The notes beneath the pieces are model-generated. The model did no database searches. It saw only the letters and a list, made by a program, of their open reading frames with translations, and was not told the DNA's origin. From Streptomyces sp. ISL-36 (lineage in GTDB: Bacteria; Actinomycetota; Actinomycetes; Streptomycetales; Streptomycetaceae): a DNA stretch of 64,000 bases. Below are positions 35,037 to 52,798 of this stretch, in pieces; within the stretch, counting starts at the first letter, position 1; every line of letters begins with the position of its first letter. The translations under genes were made by a program, and so were the position numbers. The stretch is from assembly GCF_018614205.1 (NCBI RefSeq), contig NZ_JAGGOS010000057.1:49813-113812 (forward strand), in the 5' to 3' direction.

Positions 35037-37067
35037 GTGGACGACAGATCCGAGCCCAGGACGGGTCTGCCCCGTCGACGCCGCGTGCTCGCCGCCGCGA
35101 TCGGGGCCGCCGCGCTCGCCGGCCCCCTCGCGGGCAGCCTCGCCGGTTGCTCCGTACCCGCTCCCCGGCGCACCGGCCCCACCGCGGACCCCGCGCCCGG
35201 GATGCCGATCGCCAGCTCGCGCCGGGCGCAGCTGATGCAGTTCGCCGCGCACCCGGACGACGACCTGTACTTCATGAACCCCGACACCCAGCGCATGGTC
35301 GACTCCGGGGTCCCGCTCGTCTCCGTCTACGTCACCGCGGGCGAGCACACCGGGAAGAACTGGATCGAAGGGATGCCCCAGACGGCACCCGACAAGGCCG
35401 CCTACTCCTCCGCACGCCACCAGGGCCTGCGCCAGGCGTACGCGACGCTGCTCGGCCTCGACCCGTTCACGCCCTGGCAGAAGGGCGTCACCCCCCTCAG
35501 GGCCGGGCGGAGCGCCGAGATCAACACCCTCACGCACGGCGGGCGCCGCGTCGAGCTGATCTTCCTCAATCTGCCGATGCACACCACGCGGCGCTACATG
35601 GCCCTGCCCGCCCTGTGGAACGACCGCGCCCTCGAACTGCGCACCCACCTCTCCGCCGACTCCCCCGTCGACCGGTCACACACCTACGACCACGACCAGC
35701 TGATCGACGTCCTCGTCGGTCTGCTCGACCGGTACCGGCCGACCGTCGTCCAGACCCTCGACCCGGACCCCGACATCCAGCTGAGCGACGAGGCGACCCG
35801 CAAGCGGGACAGCGAGCAGGCCGGCTACTCGGACCACGGCGACCACACCGCCGTCGCCTGTTTCTCCTGGGCGGCGCTGATCCGCTGGGTCGCCGACACC
35901 GCCCGGAGCGGGGGGACGATACCGGCGTTCGTCGCGACCGCCTTCCGCGGCTACTACAACCGCCACTGGCCGAAGAACCTCCCCCCGCAGGTCCTCAAGG
36001 AGAAGGCCGGGCACCTCGTCCCGTACGGCGGCGATCCCTCCTGGCAGTGCGGCAACCCCTCCGGCTGCGGCGACTACAGCGTCGGCGGCGACCGGCCCCT
36101 CACCAACAAGAAGGGCTGGGTACGCGCCACCCACTACCGCTGGCCCGGCAAGGGCCCCGCGGTCGTCGAGCGGCCCGACGGGCGGCTCGACGCCTACGGG
36201 GTCCTCGGGCTGCGCGCGGTGCGCTGGCGGGAGACGGAGAAGGGCTCCGGCCGGTGGGGCGAGCCGGACGACCTGGGCGGCGGTCCGCTCGCGCCCGCGT
36301 TGGGCTCCGCCGCACTCCCCGACGGCCGTGTCCTCCTCTTCGGGGTTCGCTTCGCCGCGCTCACCGGCCACGGCGGCGCGAACCGGCGGGAGGTCGTGCT
36401 GCTGGAGCAGCGCTCCCCCGACGGCCCGTTCCTCGCCTGGCGCGGCCTCGGCAATCCGGAGCGCGGCGACGACCGGGGGCGCCGGATCGGTGTGCCGGTG
36501 GCCGTGGCGGCCGACGACGGCCGGGTCCATCTCTTCGTACGCGACGCGGACAAGGGAGTGTCGACGCGGGTACGGGAGGTCGGCGGCGCCTGGAGCGCGT
36601 GGCGGGCCCTGGAGGGCGACGCCGAGGTACAGGACGGGCTGGACGCCGTGGTCGACGACGCCGGGCGGGTCCTTGTGCTGGCGGCGGGCCGGGAGTCCGT
36701 CGTGCACTGGATCGACGGCACGCTCTCCGACCCGCTGCCGGCGGCCGGTGATCCCGTCGCCGCCGTACCGGGCGCGGACGGCCTGGAGGTCTTCTACCGG
36801 AAGCCGGCGGCCGGGGAGCTGCTGTCGACCGGGAGCACGGTGGTCCGCTTCGACGGTCACGGCCCGGTGGCCGCCGCGGCGGGGCCGGTCCTGCTCGGCC
36901 GGGACCTGCGCGGCCGGGTCCAACTCCACGAAGGCGGGCGGCTGTTCACCCGTACACAGGGAGCGGTGGCGGTGCAGAACGCGGCCCTGTCGGGCACCAC
37001 CGCGGTCGGTCTCGGTGCCGACGCCCACCCGTGGTCGTGGCGCCCCTCGCTCGGCACACAGGGCTGA
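35037..37067 (+). CDS. PIG-L family deacetylase, Tat/lipoprotein signal, C-terminal propeller-like domain
   Basis: 676 residues from GTG 35037. The N-terminus has RRRR, a hydrophobic run and LAGC (Cys38), so it is a lipoprotein, possibly Tat-exported. Residues ~64-330 form a PIG-L (LmbE) zinc deacetylase domain with AHPDDD (71-76) and SDHGDH (His267, His270), which in the family removes N-acetyl groups from GlcNAc-type substrates. Residues ~380-676 consist of repeated blade-like segments (VAVAADDGRVHLFVRD, WSAWRAL) resembling a beta-propeller, perhaps carbohydrate-binding. The natural substrate is unknown. It is a monocistronic plus-strand gene convergent with tuf, with a shared terminator between them. 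Confidence 0.85.
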   Translation: MDDRSEPRTGLPRRRRVLAAAIGAAALAGPLAGSLAGCSVPAPRRTGPTADPAPGMPIASSRRAQLMQFAAHPDDDLYFMNPDTQRMVDSGVPLVSVYVTAGEHTGKNWIEGMPQTAPDKAAYSSARHQGLRQAYATLLGLDPFTPWQKGVTPLRAGRSAEINTLTHGGRRVELIFLNLPMHTTRRYMALPALWNDRALELRTHLSADSPVDRSHTYDHDQLIDVLVGLLDRYRPTVVQTLDPDPDIQLSDEATRKRDSEQAGYSDHGDHTAVACFSWAALIRWVADTARSGGTIPAFVATAFRGYYNRHWPKNLPPQVLKEKAGHLVPYGGDPSWQCGNPSGCGDYSVGGDRPLTNKKGWVRATHYRWPGKGPAVVERPDGRLDAYGVLGLRAVRWRETEKGSGRWGEPDDLGGGPLAPALGSAALPDGRVLLFGVRFAALTGHGGANRREVVLLEQRSPDGPFLAWRGLGNPERGDDRGRRIGVPVAVAADDGRVHLFVRDADKGVSTRVREVGGAWSAWRALEGDAEVQDGLDAVVDDAGRVLVLAAGRESVVHWIDGTLSDPLPAAGDPVAAVPGADGLEVFYRKPAAGELLSTGSTVVRFDGHGPVAAAAGPVLLGRDLRGRVQLHEGGRLFTRTQGAVAVQNAALSGTTAVGLGADAHPWSWRPSLGTQG

Positions 37068-37156
37068 GCCCCCAGGGCGGCGAGCCGCGAGGCGGCGCCG
37101 ACGGAACAACACCCGACGGGACAGCGCCGTCTCGACAGCGCCGACGGAACAACACG

Positions 37157-37188
37157 AAGGGCCCCGCACCTCTCGGTGCGGGGCCCTT
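37157..37188. terminator. Bidirectional terminator between PIG-L gene and tuf
   Basis: 14-bp stem (37157-37170 with 37175-37188), 4-base loop, followed by TTGTGTTG on the plus strand and CGTGTTGTT on the minus strand. Just upstream, an 18-base sequence is repeated directly at 37095 and 37138. Confidence 0.8.
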
Positions 37189-37226
37189 GTGTTGCAGCTC
37201 AGCGAGCTACCAGGTCAAACCAACAA

Positions 37227-38420
<1,194 letters not shown>

Positions 38421-38568
38421 GGGGGTCCTCCTGGAGTGGTTCTGAACGCCTTGCTTCATCGGCGCCAGGTGATCTTTGCTGGAATGCCAGGCGCCGGGGC
38501 CCGATTCCTCGGGTTACGGGGATGAGCCCCGGCGACTGGGTCAAGCCTAAAGCGTGAACTCGGGAGAG

Positions 38569-40698
<2,130 letters not shown>

Positions 40699-40737
40699 AA
40701 GGCTTCAGTCTTCTCTCGGTCTCGATGTGGGGTGCGA

Positions 40738-41208
40738 CTACCAGCGGTAGTGCGCGAAGGCCTTGTTGGACTCGGCCATCTTGTGCGTGTCCTCGCGCTT
40801 CTTGACCGAAGCACCGAGGCCGTTGGAGGCGTCGAGGAGCTCGTTCATGAGGCGCTCGGTCATGGTCTTCTCGCGACGGGCGCGGGAGTAACCCACGAGC
40901 CAGCGGAGCGCGAGGGTGGAGGCGCGACCGGGCTTGACCTCGATCGGAACCTGGTAGGTGGCGCCACCGACACGGCGGGACTTGACCTCGAGGGACGGCT
41001 TCACGTTCTCGAGGGCGCGCTTCAGCGTGATGACCGGGTCGTTGCCGGTCTTCTCGCGGAGGCCTTCCATGGCGCCGTAGACGATGCGCTCGGCGGTGGA
41101 GCGCTTGCCGTCCAGCAGGATCTTGTTGATCAGCGAGGTGACAAGAGGAGAGCTGTAGACCGGGTCGATGATGACCGGGCGCTTCGGGGCGGGGCCCTTA
41201 CGAGGCAT
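40738..41208 (-). CDS. rpsG: 30S ribosomal protein S7
   Basis: 156 residues starting [20 protein letters not shown], with [20 protein letters not shown] and [20 protein letters not shown], ending AHYRW. It nucleates assembly of the 30S head. It starts two bases after the rpsL stop codon. Confidence 0.98.
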
Positions 41209-41210
41209 TC

Positions 41211-41582
41211 TTACTTCTCCTTCTTGGCGCCGTAGCGGCTGCGAGCCTGCTTACGGTTCTTGACGCCCTGCGTGTCGAGGGAACCGCGGATGATCTTGTA
41301 ACGAACACCCGGCAGGTCCTTCACACGGCCACCACGCACGAGCACGATGGAGTGCTCCTGCAGGTTGTGACCCTCACCCGGGATGTAGGCCGTGACCTCG
41401 ATGCCGGAGGTCAGACGCACACGCGCGACCTTACGGAGGGCCGAGTTCGGCTTCTTCGGGGTGGTCGTGAACACACGCGTGCAGACGCCACGACGCTGAG
41501 GGGAACCCTCGAGTGCGGGCGTCTTGTTCTTCTCGACCTTGTCCTGCCGGCCCTTCCGGACCAGCTGCTGGATCGTAGGCAC
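41211..41582 (-). CDS. rpsL: 30S ribosomal protein S12
   Basis: 123 residues beginning [20 protein letters not shown]. The streptomycin-relevant sites are wild type: [17 protein letters not shown] carries the Lys43 position and [12 protein letters not shown] the Lys88 position (E. coli numbering), so no streptomycin-resistance substitution is present. It is the first gene of the str operon, with the shared palindromic element about 50 bases upstream. Confidence 0.98.
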
Positions 41583-41631
41583 TACTTCTCCGGTTTCTGT
41601 GTGCCGTCGGTGAAACTAACCTGGAACATCG

Positions 41632-41656
41632 CCGACCCACGCGGTCGGGTGTGTCG
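41632..41656 (-). promoter_or_regulatory. Palindromic leader element upstream of rpsL, shared with rpsJ
   Basis: Minus-strand sequence with CGACACAC and the inverted repeat CCGACC-GCGTG-GGTCGG. It matches the rpsJ-upstream block 27516-27540 at 24 of 25 positions. The sequence immediately 5' of it (GCAGTATTCG) could include a -10 element. Confidence 0.6.
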
Positions 41657-41852
41657 AATACTGCGATCGTCCGCCGCACGGCGGAAAAGGCGCAGATTGC
41701 GGTGGCCGTTAACGAACTCGCCATGCGGTTGAGGACACGCACACGAGCCCAGGCACACCCCAGGCACAAGGTCTGAGCGTACCTATCGCATGGACTCCGG
41801 TCAAAACAAATGCCCACGCACCCCGGAGCCCGGCCGACCTCGGGGAACGCGG

Positions 41853-41975
41853 GGCGGGGTCGGGTTCCGGTTCGGGGTCGGAGTCTGGGTCCATTTCCGG
41901 GTCGGTTCCGGTTCGGGGTCGGGGGCTGTTTCAGGGTCCGTTTCCGGTCCGTTTCCGGGTCAGGGTCCGGCCCGG
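41853..41975. repeat. Low-complexity GGTTCCGG/GGGTCGG repeat
   Basis: Short degenerate units dominate this stretch. An 18-base unit beginning GTTCCGGTTC recurs at 41864 and 41905 (period 41). Frames through it give Gly-Ser-Val-rich or Asp-Pro-rich peptides with no gene features. The rest of the gap 41657-42246 shows nothing else that I can support. Confidence 0.7.
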
Positions 41976-42246
41976 AGTCACACGAACGGAGGAGCCGGGG
42001 TGGCGTCACCCCGGCTTCTCTGGACGCCCCGCGGCGGAGGCCCGTCGACGGGCCCCGCTCAGTCCCGCGTGGCACGCCTGCCGTCACCCGGCCTCGCTCC
42101 TGCCCGACACCGGCCCGTGGCGGCCCCGCCGCCGCGCGTGTGGGCCTCTCCCCGTCCATCCTCTTCCCCGCCTCGCCCAGTACGCGGAGGCGCCTGCCGA
42201 GGGCTACTGCTGCCGGCCTGGCTGCGCAGCTCCCCGGGAGGTGCCG

Positions 42247-42510
42247 ATGACCGAGTCTGAACAGCACGACCCGGTGACCGTCGCCGTCGAGCTGGAACGG
42301 CTGCGCGGCACCCTGGAGGCGGGCTTCGCCCGGGTCGACGGCTCGCTCGCGCTGCTCGTGCAGCGCAGCGACCAGACCGACAAGCAGCTCGCCGACATGG
42401 AGACCCGGCTGGACGCCCTGGAGCGCGCCCGCTGGCCCCTGGCCAGCATCGCCGCGCTCACGGCGAGCGCGGGTCTGATGCTCGCCGTCTGGGAACTGGC
42501 GGGCCGCTGA
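42247..42510 (+). CDS. Small coiled-coil protein with C-terminal membrane helix
   Basis: 87 residues from ATG 42247, with GGGAGG eight bases upstream. Residues ~10-60 form an amphipathic coiled coil (VAVELERLRGTLEAGFARVD, LADMETRLDALERA). Residues ~64-84 are a hydrophobic helix (LASIAALTASAGLMLAVWEL). This resembles small holin-like or XhlA-like membrane proteins, but no phage gene is nearby and no function is assigned. It is convergent with rpoC and shares its terminator. Confidence 0.65.
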   Translation: MTESEQHDPVTVAVELERLRGTLEAGFARVDGSLALLVQRSDQTDKQLADMETRLDALERARWPLASIAALTASAGLMLAVWELAGR

Positions 42511-42515
42511 CAACG

Positions 42516-42560
42516 CCGAAGGGCGGCCACCCCGTACGCAACGGGGTGACCGCCCTTCGG
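42516..42560. terminator. Terminator between the small gene and rpoC
   Basis: Arms 42516-42535 and 42541-42560 pair over about 20 positions with one mismatch around a 5-base loop. It lies between two convergent genes and should stop the long rif-region transcript after rpoC. Confidence 0.8.
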
Positions 42561-42577
42561 TCGATCAAGCGACTCGC

Positions 42578-46477
<3,900 letters not shown>

Positions 46478-46577
46478 TATGCGTCAATCCCTCTCAGGGT
46501 TGTAAGTCTTAGGGGTCTGATACGGGGGTCCTGGGGCCGGCCGGGGAGCCATTGCTGGCTCCCCCGCCGAACTCCCG

Positions 46578-49500
46578 TCAGACCTCTTCGACGCTGCTCG
46601 GCTCGCGCCGGGACAGGTCGATACCGAGCTCCTCCGCAGCGCGGAAGACGTCCTCGTCGGTGTCGCGCATCTCGATGGACATGCCGTCCGAGGACAGCAC
46701 CTCCACGTTGAGGCACAGGGACTGCATCTCCTTGATGAGCACCTTGAAGGACTCGGGGATGCCGGGCTCAGGGATGTTCTCGCCCTTGACGATGGCCTCG
46801 TAGACCTTCACGCGGCCGGTGACGTCGTCGGACTTGATCGTCAGCAGCTCCTGGAGGGCGTACGCGGCGCCATAAGCCTCAAGCGCCCACACCTCCATCT
46901 CACCGAAGCGCTGGCCACCGAACTGGGCCTTACCACCCAGCGGCTGCTGGGTGATCATCGAGTACGGACCGGTCGAACGGGCGTGCAGCTTGTCGTCGAC
47001 CAGGTGGTGCAGCTTGAGGATGTACATGTACCCGACCGAGATCGGGTCCGGGAACGGCTCGCCGGAGCGGCCGTCGAACAGACGCGCCTTGCCGGTCGGG
47101 AGGACCATCCGGTCCCCGTCGCGGTTCGGGATGGTGTGCTGGAGCAGGCCGGCCAGCTCGTCCTCACGCGCACCGTCGAAGACGGGGGTGGCGACGTTGG
47201 TACCGGGCTCCACCTTGTCGGCGCCGATCGCCTGGAGGCGCTGCGCCCACTCGTCCGCGAGACCGGAGACGTCCCAGCCGCGGCTGGCGAGCCAGCCGAG
47301 GTGGATCTCCAGGACCTGTCCCGGGTTCATTCGGGACGGGACACCCAGCGGGTTGAGGATGATGTCGACCGGAGTTCCGTCCTCGAGGAACGGCATGTCC
47401 TCGATCGGCAGGATCTTGGAGATGACACCCTTGTTGCCGTGACGACCGGCGAGCTTGTCACCGTCGGTGATCTTGCGCTTCTGGGCGACGTAGACGCGGA
47501 CCAGCTGGTTCACGCCCGGGGGAAGCTCGTCGCCCTCCTCGCGGTCGAAGACGCGGACGCCGATGACCTTGCCGGTCTCGCCGTGCGGCACCTTCAGCGA
47601 GGTGTCACGGACCTCACGGGCCTTCTCACCGAAGATCGCGCGGAGCAGGCGCTCCTCCGGGGTCAGCTCGGTCTCACCCTTGGGCGTGACCTTGCCGACG
47701 AGGATGTCGCCGGCGACGACCTCGGCACCGATACGGATGATGCCGCGCTCGTCGAGGTCGGCGAGGACCTCCTCGGAGACGTTCGGGATGTCCCGGGTGA
47801 TCTCCTCCGGGCCGAGCTTGGTGTCACGGGCGTCGACCTCGTGCTCCTCGATGTGGATCGAGGAGAGGACGTCGTCCTGCACGAGGCGCTGCGACAGGAT
47901 GATCGCGTCCTCGTAGTTGTGACCCTCCCACGGCATGAACGCGACCAGCAGGTTCTTGCCGAGCGCCATCTCACCGTTCTCGGTGGCCGGACCGTCGGCG
48001 AGGACCTGGCCCTCGACGACCCGGTCGCCCTCGGAGACGACGACCTTCTGGTTGACCGAGGTGCCCTGGTTCGAGCGGGAGAACTTGGCGATGCGGTACG
48101 TGGTGTACGTGCCGTCGTCGTTGGTGACGGTGATGTAGTCGGCCGAGACCTCCTGGATCACACCGTCCTTCTCCGCCTTGATGACGTCGCCGGCGTCGGT
48201 GGCACAGCGGTACTCCATGCCGGTACCGACGAGCGGGGCCTCGGACTTAATCAGCGGCACCGCCTGACGCATCATGTTCGCGCCCATGAGGGCACGGTTG
48301 GCGTCGTCGTGCTCGAGGAAGGGGATCATGGCCGTCGCGACCGACACCATCTGGCGCGGCGAGACGTCCATGTAGTCGACCTCGGTCGGCGGGACGTAGT
48401 CGACCTCGCCACCACGGCGGCGGACCAGGACGCGCGGCTCGGTGAAGCGCAGCTCGTCGCTCAGGGTCGCGTTCGCCTGGGCGATGACGTAACGGTCTTC
48501 CTCGTCGGCCGTGATGTAGTCGACCTCGTCGGTGACCTGACCGTCGACGACCTTGCGGTACGGCGTCTCGATGAAGCCGAACGCGTTGACGCGGCCGTAC
48601 GAGGCGAGCGAACCGATCAGACCGATGTTCGGGCCTTCGGGGGTCTCGATCGGGCACATGCGTCCGTAGTGGGACGGGTGCACGTCTCGGACCTCGAAGC
48701 CGGCCCGCTCACGGGACAGACCACCGGGACCCAGCGCCGAGAGACGACGCTTGTGCGTCAGACCCGACAGCGGGTTGTTCTGGTCCATGAACTGCGACAG
48801 CTGGCTGGTGCCGAAGAACTCCTTGATGGAGGCGACGACCGGCCGGATGTTGATCAGGGTCTGCGGCGTGATCGCCTCGACGTCCTGGGTGGTCATGCGC
48901 TCACGCACGACGCGCTCCATACGAGCCAGACCCGTACGGACCTGGTTCTGGATGAGCTCGCCGACGTTGCGCAGACGACGGTTGCCGAAGTGGTCGATGT
49001 CGTCGGTCTCGACGACGATCTCCCGGCCGGACTCGCCGATCGTCTCGGTCTCGCCCGCGTGGAGCTTCACGAGGTACTTGATCGTGGCGATGACGTCGTC
49101 GGTGGTCAGGACACCGGCGTCCAGCGGCTCGTCCGCGCCGAGCTTCTTGTTCACCTTGTAGCGGCCGACCTTCGCGAGGTCGTAGCGCTTCGGGTTGAAG
49201 TAGAGGTTCTCGAGCAGCGTCTGAGCGGCCTCGCGGGTCGGCGGCTCGCCCGGACGCAGCTTGCGGTAGATGTCGAGCAGCGCGTCGTCCTGGCCCTGGG
49301 TGTGGTCCTTCTCCAGGGTGGCGCGCATGGACTCGTACTCGCCGAACTCCTGCAGGATCTGCTCGGTGGTCCAGCCGAGAGCCTTCAGAAGGACGGTGAC
49401 GGACTGCTTGCGCTTGCGGTCGATGCGGACACCGACCATGTCGCGCTTGTCGATCTCCATCTCCAGCCAGGCACCCCGGGACGGGATGATCTTGGCCGAG

Positions 49501-50060
49501 AAGATGTCCTTGTCGGACGTCTTGTCGATCGAGGAGTCGAAGTAGACGCCCGGGGAACGGACAAGCTGCGAGACGACGACACGCTCGGTGCCGTTGATGA
49601 CGAAGGTGCCCTTGTTCGTCATGAGCGGGAAGTCGCCCATGAAGACCGTCTGGGACTTGATCTCGCCGGTCTCGTTGTTGGTGAACTCGGCGGTGACGAA
49701 GAGCGGGGCGCCGTACGTGAAGTCACGGTCCTTGCACTCGTCGATCGAGTTCTTCGGGGGCTCGAAGCGGTGGTCGCGGAAGGTCAGCGACATCGACCCG
49801 GAGAAGTCCTCGATCGGAGAGATCTCCTCGAAGATCTCTTCCAGACCCGACTTCCTGGGGACGTCCTGTCCCGACTCGAGAGCTGCCTCGACGCGAGCCT
49901 TCCAGGCGGCGTTACCGAGCAGCCAGTCAAAGCTCTCGGTCTGCAGCGCGAGGAGGTTCGGAACCTCGAGGGGCTCCTTGATCTTTGCAAAGGAGATGCG
50001 CAGCGGGGCGGTGCTGGCGCCGTTGTTCGTATTGGTCGAGGCGTTGCGCGAGGCGGCCAA
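46578..50060 (-). CDS. rpoB: RNA polymerase beta subunit
   Basis: 1160 residues from TTG 50060, which follows GGAAGGACCCCCTC. Upstream codons reaching 50090 contain the ribosome-binding site and are not conserved protein, so the rare TTG start is preferred. The rifampicin region reads [20 protein letters not shown] then [16 protein letters not shown], with Asp516, His526 and Ser531 equivalents (E. coli numbering) all wild type. Other conserved blocks are [17 protein letters not shown] and [20 protein letters not shown]. It is separated from rplL by 541 bases with an attenuator-like hairpin. Confidence 0.98.
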   Translation of the reverse strand: MAASRNASTNTNNGASTAPLRISFAKIKEPLEVPNLLALQTESFDWLLGNAAWKARVEAALESGQDVPRKSGLEEIFEEISPIEDFSGSMSLTFRDHRFEPPKNSIDECKDRDFTYGAPLFVTAEFTNNETGEIKSQTVFMGDFPLMTNKGTFVINGTERVVVSQLVRSPGVYFDSSIDKTSDKDIFSAKIIPSRGAWLEMEIDKRDMVGVRIDRKRKQSVTVLLKALGWTTEQILQEFGEYESMRATLEKDHTQGQDDALLDIYRKLRPGEPPTREAAQTLLENLYFNPKRYDLAKVGRYKVNKKLGADEPLDAGVLTTDDVIATIKYLVKLHAGETETIGESGREIVVETDDIDHFGNRRLRNVGELIQNQVRTGLARMERVVRERMTTQDVEAITPQTLINIRPVVASIKEFFGTSQLSQFMDQNNPLSGLTHKRRLSALGPGGLSRERAGFEVRDVHPSHYGRMCPIETPEGPNIGLIGSLASYGRVNAFGFIETPYRKVVDGQVTDEVDYITADEEDRYVIAQANATLSDELRFTEPRVLVRRRGGEVDYVPPTEVDYMDVSPRQMVSVATAMIPFLEHDDANRALMGANMMRQAVPLIKSEAPLVGTGMEYRCATDAGDVIKAEKDGVIQEVSADYITVTNDDGTYTTYRIAKFSRSNQGTSVNQKVVVSEGDRVVEGQVLADGPATENGEMALGKNLLVAFMPWEGHNYEDAIILSQRLVQDDVLSSIHIEEHEVDARDTKLGPEEITRDIPNVSEEVLADLDERGIIRIGAEVVAGDILVGKVTPKGETELTPEERLLRAIFGEKAREVRDTSLKVPHGETGKVIGVRVFDREEGDELPPGVNQLVRVYVAQKRKITDGDKLAGRHGNKGVISKILPIEDMPFLEDGTPVDIILNPLGVPSRMNPGQVLEIHLGWLASRGWDVSGLADEWAQRLQAIGADKVEPGTNVATPVFDGAREDELAGLLQHTIPNRDGDRMVLPTGKARLFDGRSGEPFPDPISVGYMYILKLHHLVDDKLHARSTGPYSMITQQPLGGKAQFGGQRFGEMEVWALEAYGAAYALQELLTIKSDDVTGRVKVYEAIVKGENIPEPGIPESFKVLIKEMQSLCLNVEVLSSDGMSIEMRDTDEDVFRAAEELGIDLSRREPSSVEEV

Positions 50061-50601
50061 GAGGGGGTCCTTCCGAGGGCTCGGACTCACTACGCGCGTA
50101 CCGGTTCCAAGCGGTGCACGGAGACGGATGTTCCTGGAATGAGCCGAAAGGCCAGGTCAGGTCGGTCCGGTCCACGTGCTCGTGCGAGGGGATGCCCCTG
50201 GTGACGGGCAGGGGGCAGCTAACAGGCAGCGCAAAGGGTCAGTGTAGCCACTTGGCTCACTGATGTCCAGGGCGAGTAATTCGCAACCCTCGTTGTTCTC
50301 AACTCCGCGGTACCTCGCGCCGTGCGGCGCACCTCGATACTGCCCGTTCCGCCGTCGATCCATGCCTCGGATACGGATCGTTGTGACGACGCGTCCTGAG
50401 AATTGCGCGCTGCGTGCGGTTCGTCAAGGCCCCCCGGCGGGCGGGGCGCACGGCGAAGATCACCATACTCCGCTCCCCACGGCTCGCAAGCCCGTCGCCA
50501 CGCCCGGTCCGGGGAACGCCGAAGGGCGACCACCCGGATGGGTGATCGCCCTTCGAAGGCGCCTGAGGGGCGCCTGAGCGAGTCAGGAGACCCGCAGGGT
50601 G
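50061..50601 (-). promoter_or_regulatory. rplL-rpoB intergenic region
   Basis: 541 bases without a gene. The rplL-proximal end holds a hairpin terminator/attenuator (50520-50555). The remainder should carry an internal promoter or processing site that sets the rpoBC level relative to rplJL. I cannot name a specific promoter sequence. Confidence 0.5.
50520..50555 (-). terminator. Attenuator-like hairpin after rplL
   Basis: Arms 50520-50535 and 50540-50555 pair at 15 of 16 positions around a 4-base loop, about 50 bases past the rplL stop codon. There is no T-run, so partial readthrough into rpoB is plausible. Confidence 0.65.
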
Positions 50602-50985
50602 TTACTTGACCTCGACGGAGGCGCCGGCGGCCTTGAGGGACTCGGCAGCCTTCTCCGCGGCCTCCTTGGCGACCTTCTCGAGGACCGGCTTCGGGGTGCC
50701 GTCGACGAGGTCCTTGGCCTCCTTCAGGCCGAGGGAGGTCAGCTCACGCACGACCTTGATGACCTGGATCTTCTTCTCGCCGGCGCCGGTGAGGATGACG
50801 TCGAACTCGTCCTGCTCGGCCTCGGCCTCGGCCGGGGCACCGGCAGCGGCGGGGCCGGCGACGGCGACGGCCGCGGCGGCGGTGACGTCGAACTTCTCCT
50901 CGAAGGCCTTGACGAACTCGGAGAGCTCGATGAGGGTCATCTCCTCGAACTGGGCGAGGAGGTCGTCCTGAGAGAGCTTCGCCAT
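50602..50985 (-). CDS. rplL: 50S ribosomal protein L7/L12
   Basis: 127 residues. The N-terminal dimerisation helix includes [20 protein letters not shown] and is followed by an Ala/Gly/Pro hinge. The C-terminal factor-binding domain includes [20 protein letters not shown]. It recruits the translational GTPases. ATG 50985 matches the conserved start; the 20-residue longer frame is not conserved. Confidence 0.98.
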   Translation of the reverse strand: MAKLSQDDLLAQFEEMTLIELSEFVKAFEEKFDVTAAAAVAVAGPAAAGAPAEAEAEQDEFDVILTGAGEKKIQVIKVVRELTSLGLKEAKDLVDGTPKPVLEKVAKEAAEKAAESLKAAGASVEVK

Positions 50986-51099
50986 GATGGGCGATCCTTC
51001 CACTAAATCGGCAGGTGCCGGGTGTATTGAGAGGCGGGCGTACATTCGGCCCGCTGCGACCCGCGCACGTCGGTGACGCGGATCAATGCGCGAGCCGAG

Positions 51100-51630
51100 T
51101 TACTCGGCACCGCCCTGCTCTTCGAGCTTGACGCGAAGCGCCTCCGCGGTGCGGACGAACTTCGACGGCAGCGCCTGGAAGAGGGAGGCAGCCTGAGACT
51201 GCTTGCCCTTGAAGGCACCGGCCAGCTTGGAGAGCAGAACCTCGCGGGACTCGAGGTCCGCAAGCTTCTTGATCTCATCGGCGGACAGCGCCTTACCATC
51301 AAGGACACCGCCCTTGATGATGAGGTTCGGGTTGTCCTTGGCGAAGTCACGAAGACCCTTCGCCGACTCCACCGGGTCACCGGTGATGAAGGCAGCGCCC
51401 GTCGGACCGGTGAACTGGTCGTCGAGCGAGGTGATCCCGGCCTCGTTGGCCGCAATCTTGGTCAGCGTGTTCTTCACCACGGCGTACTGGGCGTTCTCAC
51501 CGAGCGAACGGCGCAGCGTCTTGAGCTGAGCCACGGTGAGACCCCGGTACTCGGTCAGCACAACGGCGCTCGAGCTCTGGAACTTGTCCTTGAGCTCGGC
51601 TACCGCGGCAGCCTTGTCGGGCCTTGCCAT
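51100..51630 (-). CDS. rplJ: 50S ribosomal protein L10
   Basis: 176 residues starting [20 protein letters not shown], with [20 protein letters not shown] and the C-terminal helix that holds L12 dimers. L10 in complex with L12 autoregulates rplJL by binding its leader in bacteria studied. ATG 51630 follows a CCGGAAGGAGG ribosome-binding site. Confidence 0.98.
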   Translation of the reverse strand: MARPDKAAAVAELKDKFQSSSAVVLTEYRGLTVAQLKTLRRSLGENAQYAVVKNTLTKIAANEAGITSLDDQFTGPTGAAFITGDPVESAKGLRDFAKDNPNLIIKGGVLDGKALSADEIKKLADLESREVLLSKLAGAFKGKQSQAASLFQALPSKFVRTAEALRVKLEEQGGAE

Positions 51631-51882
51631 AGAGCGTCGGCCTCCTTCCGGGTGATGAGGACCGCTCGGAAGGTGCTGAACAAAACAAAACGCCCCGGCG
51701 CAGGCGCACGGGGCTGAGCTCAACCGATCGAAAACGATCCGGGAACTTTCCACGATCACCTGCGCGGGTCGCTCGCATCTCAGCGAATCCTTCGGCCACC
51801 GCGCCCCTTACGAGAGCACGGCAACGACCAGCGGTCTTTGGCTTCTGGAGAACCATACGTGAACACGTACGAGTCAAGCAAA
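51631..51882 (-). promoter_or_regulatory. rplJ promoter/leader region
   Basis: About 250 bases between the rplA terminator and rplJ with no gene. By position it contains the rplJL promoter and the leader that L10-L12 would bind. I did not resolve a specific L10-binding fold. Confidence 0.45.
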
Positions 51883-51918
51883 TCGGGCCCCGCTCCTCCG
51901 GAGAGGTGCGGGGCCCGA
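51883..51918 (-). terminator. Terminator after rplK-rplA
   Basis: 11-bp GC stem (51883-51893 with 51908-51918). On the minus strand it is followed by a short T-containing tail (TTTGCTT). It lies 46 bases beyond the rplA stop codon. Confidence 0.72.
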
Positions 51919-51964
51919 GGCGCTTCAGAGCCGGCCCAGAGGGCCTTCAGACGGCTCAGCCCGG

Positions 51965-52693
51965 TCAGACAGCTGCCGGGTCCTCCTCGACGAGGAGGTT
52001 GCGGGTGCGGTTGGAGTCCAGCGGGATGCCGGGGCCCATCGTCGTCGTCAGGGTCGCCTTCTTGATGTAACGGCCCTTGGCGGCGGACGGCTTCAGACGG
52101 AGGATCTCCTCCAGAGCCGCGGCGTAGTTCTCGACCAGCTTCGTCTCGTCGAAGGAGACCTTGCCGATGATGAAGTGCAGGTTCGAGTGCTTGTCGACGC
52201 GGAACTCGATCTTGCCGCCCTTGATGTCGTTGACAGCCTTGACGACATCGGGGGTGACAGTGCCGGTCTTGGGGTTCGGCATGAGACCACGCGGGCCGAG
52301 GACACGGCCGAGGCGGCCGACCTTGCCCATGAGGTCCGGGGTGGCCACAACGGCGTCGAACTCGTTCAGGCGGTTGCCCTTGGAGATCTCGTCGATGAGC
52401 TCGTCGGAGCCGACGATGTCGGCGCCCGCGGCGATCGCGGCCTCGGCACGGTCACCGGTCGCGAAGACCAGGACCCGGGCGGTCTTACCGGTGCCGTGCG
52501 GGAGGTTCACGGTGCCACGGACCATCTGGTCGGCCTTGCGCGGGTCGACACCCAGGCGGAAGGCGACCTCGACGGTTCCGTCGAACTTGGTGGCGGCGGT
52601 GTCCTTGGCGATACGGACGGCCTCGAGGGGGGCGTAGTTCCGCTCCCGGTCGATCTTGGCGTCCGCGGCGCGGAGTGCCTTGCTGCGCTTCAC
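51965..52693 (-). CDS. rplA: 50S ribosomal protein L1
   Basis: 242 residues starting [20 protein letters not shown], with [38 protein letters not shown] and [14 protein letters not shown]. It forms the mobile L1 stalk that moves deacylated tRNA out of the E site. It follows rplK by ~105 bases. Confidence 0.98.
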   Translation of the reverse strand: MKRSKALRAADAKIDRERNYAPLEAVRIAKDTAATKFDGTVEVAFRLGVDPRKADQMVRGTVNLPHGTGKTARVLVFATGDRAEAAIAAGADIVGSDELIDEISKGNRLNEFDAVVATPDLMGKVGRLGRVLGPRGLMPNPKTGTVTPDVVKAVNDIKGGKIEFRVDKHSNLHFIIGKVSFDETKLVENYAAALEEILRLKPSAAKGRYIKKATLTTTMGPGIPLDSNRTRNLLVEEDPAAV

Positions 52694-52798
52694 TGCTTCT
52701 CCTGTGCAGTTACACCATGCGGCTGTCGCCGCGTGGCAGGTGTGGAGTCGTGGTGCGGACCAGCGCTGGTCCTACCACAGAGGTCACAAGGGGGCTGA

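Noticed and set aside
37078..37156. 18-bp direct repeat before the tuf terminator as an attachment site
   Set aside because: Both copies lie 43 bases apart in the same intergenic gap with no integrase or tRNA nearby; local duplication is the simpler explanation.
41790..42260. Plus-strand frames of ~150 codons upstream of the small membrane-helix gene
   Set aside because: They run through the low-complexity repeat and encode Gly/Ser/Pro-rich sequence with no features. Two overlapping frames look equally good, which points to composition rather than coding.
46578..50060. Rifampicin- or streptomycin-resistance alleles
   Set aside because: The rpoB cluster residues (Asp516, His526, Ser531 equivalents) and the rpsL Lys43/Lys88 positions are wild type.
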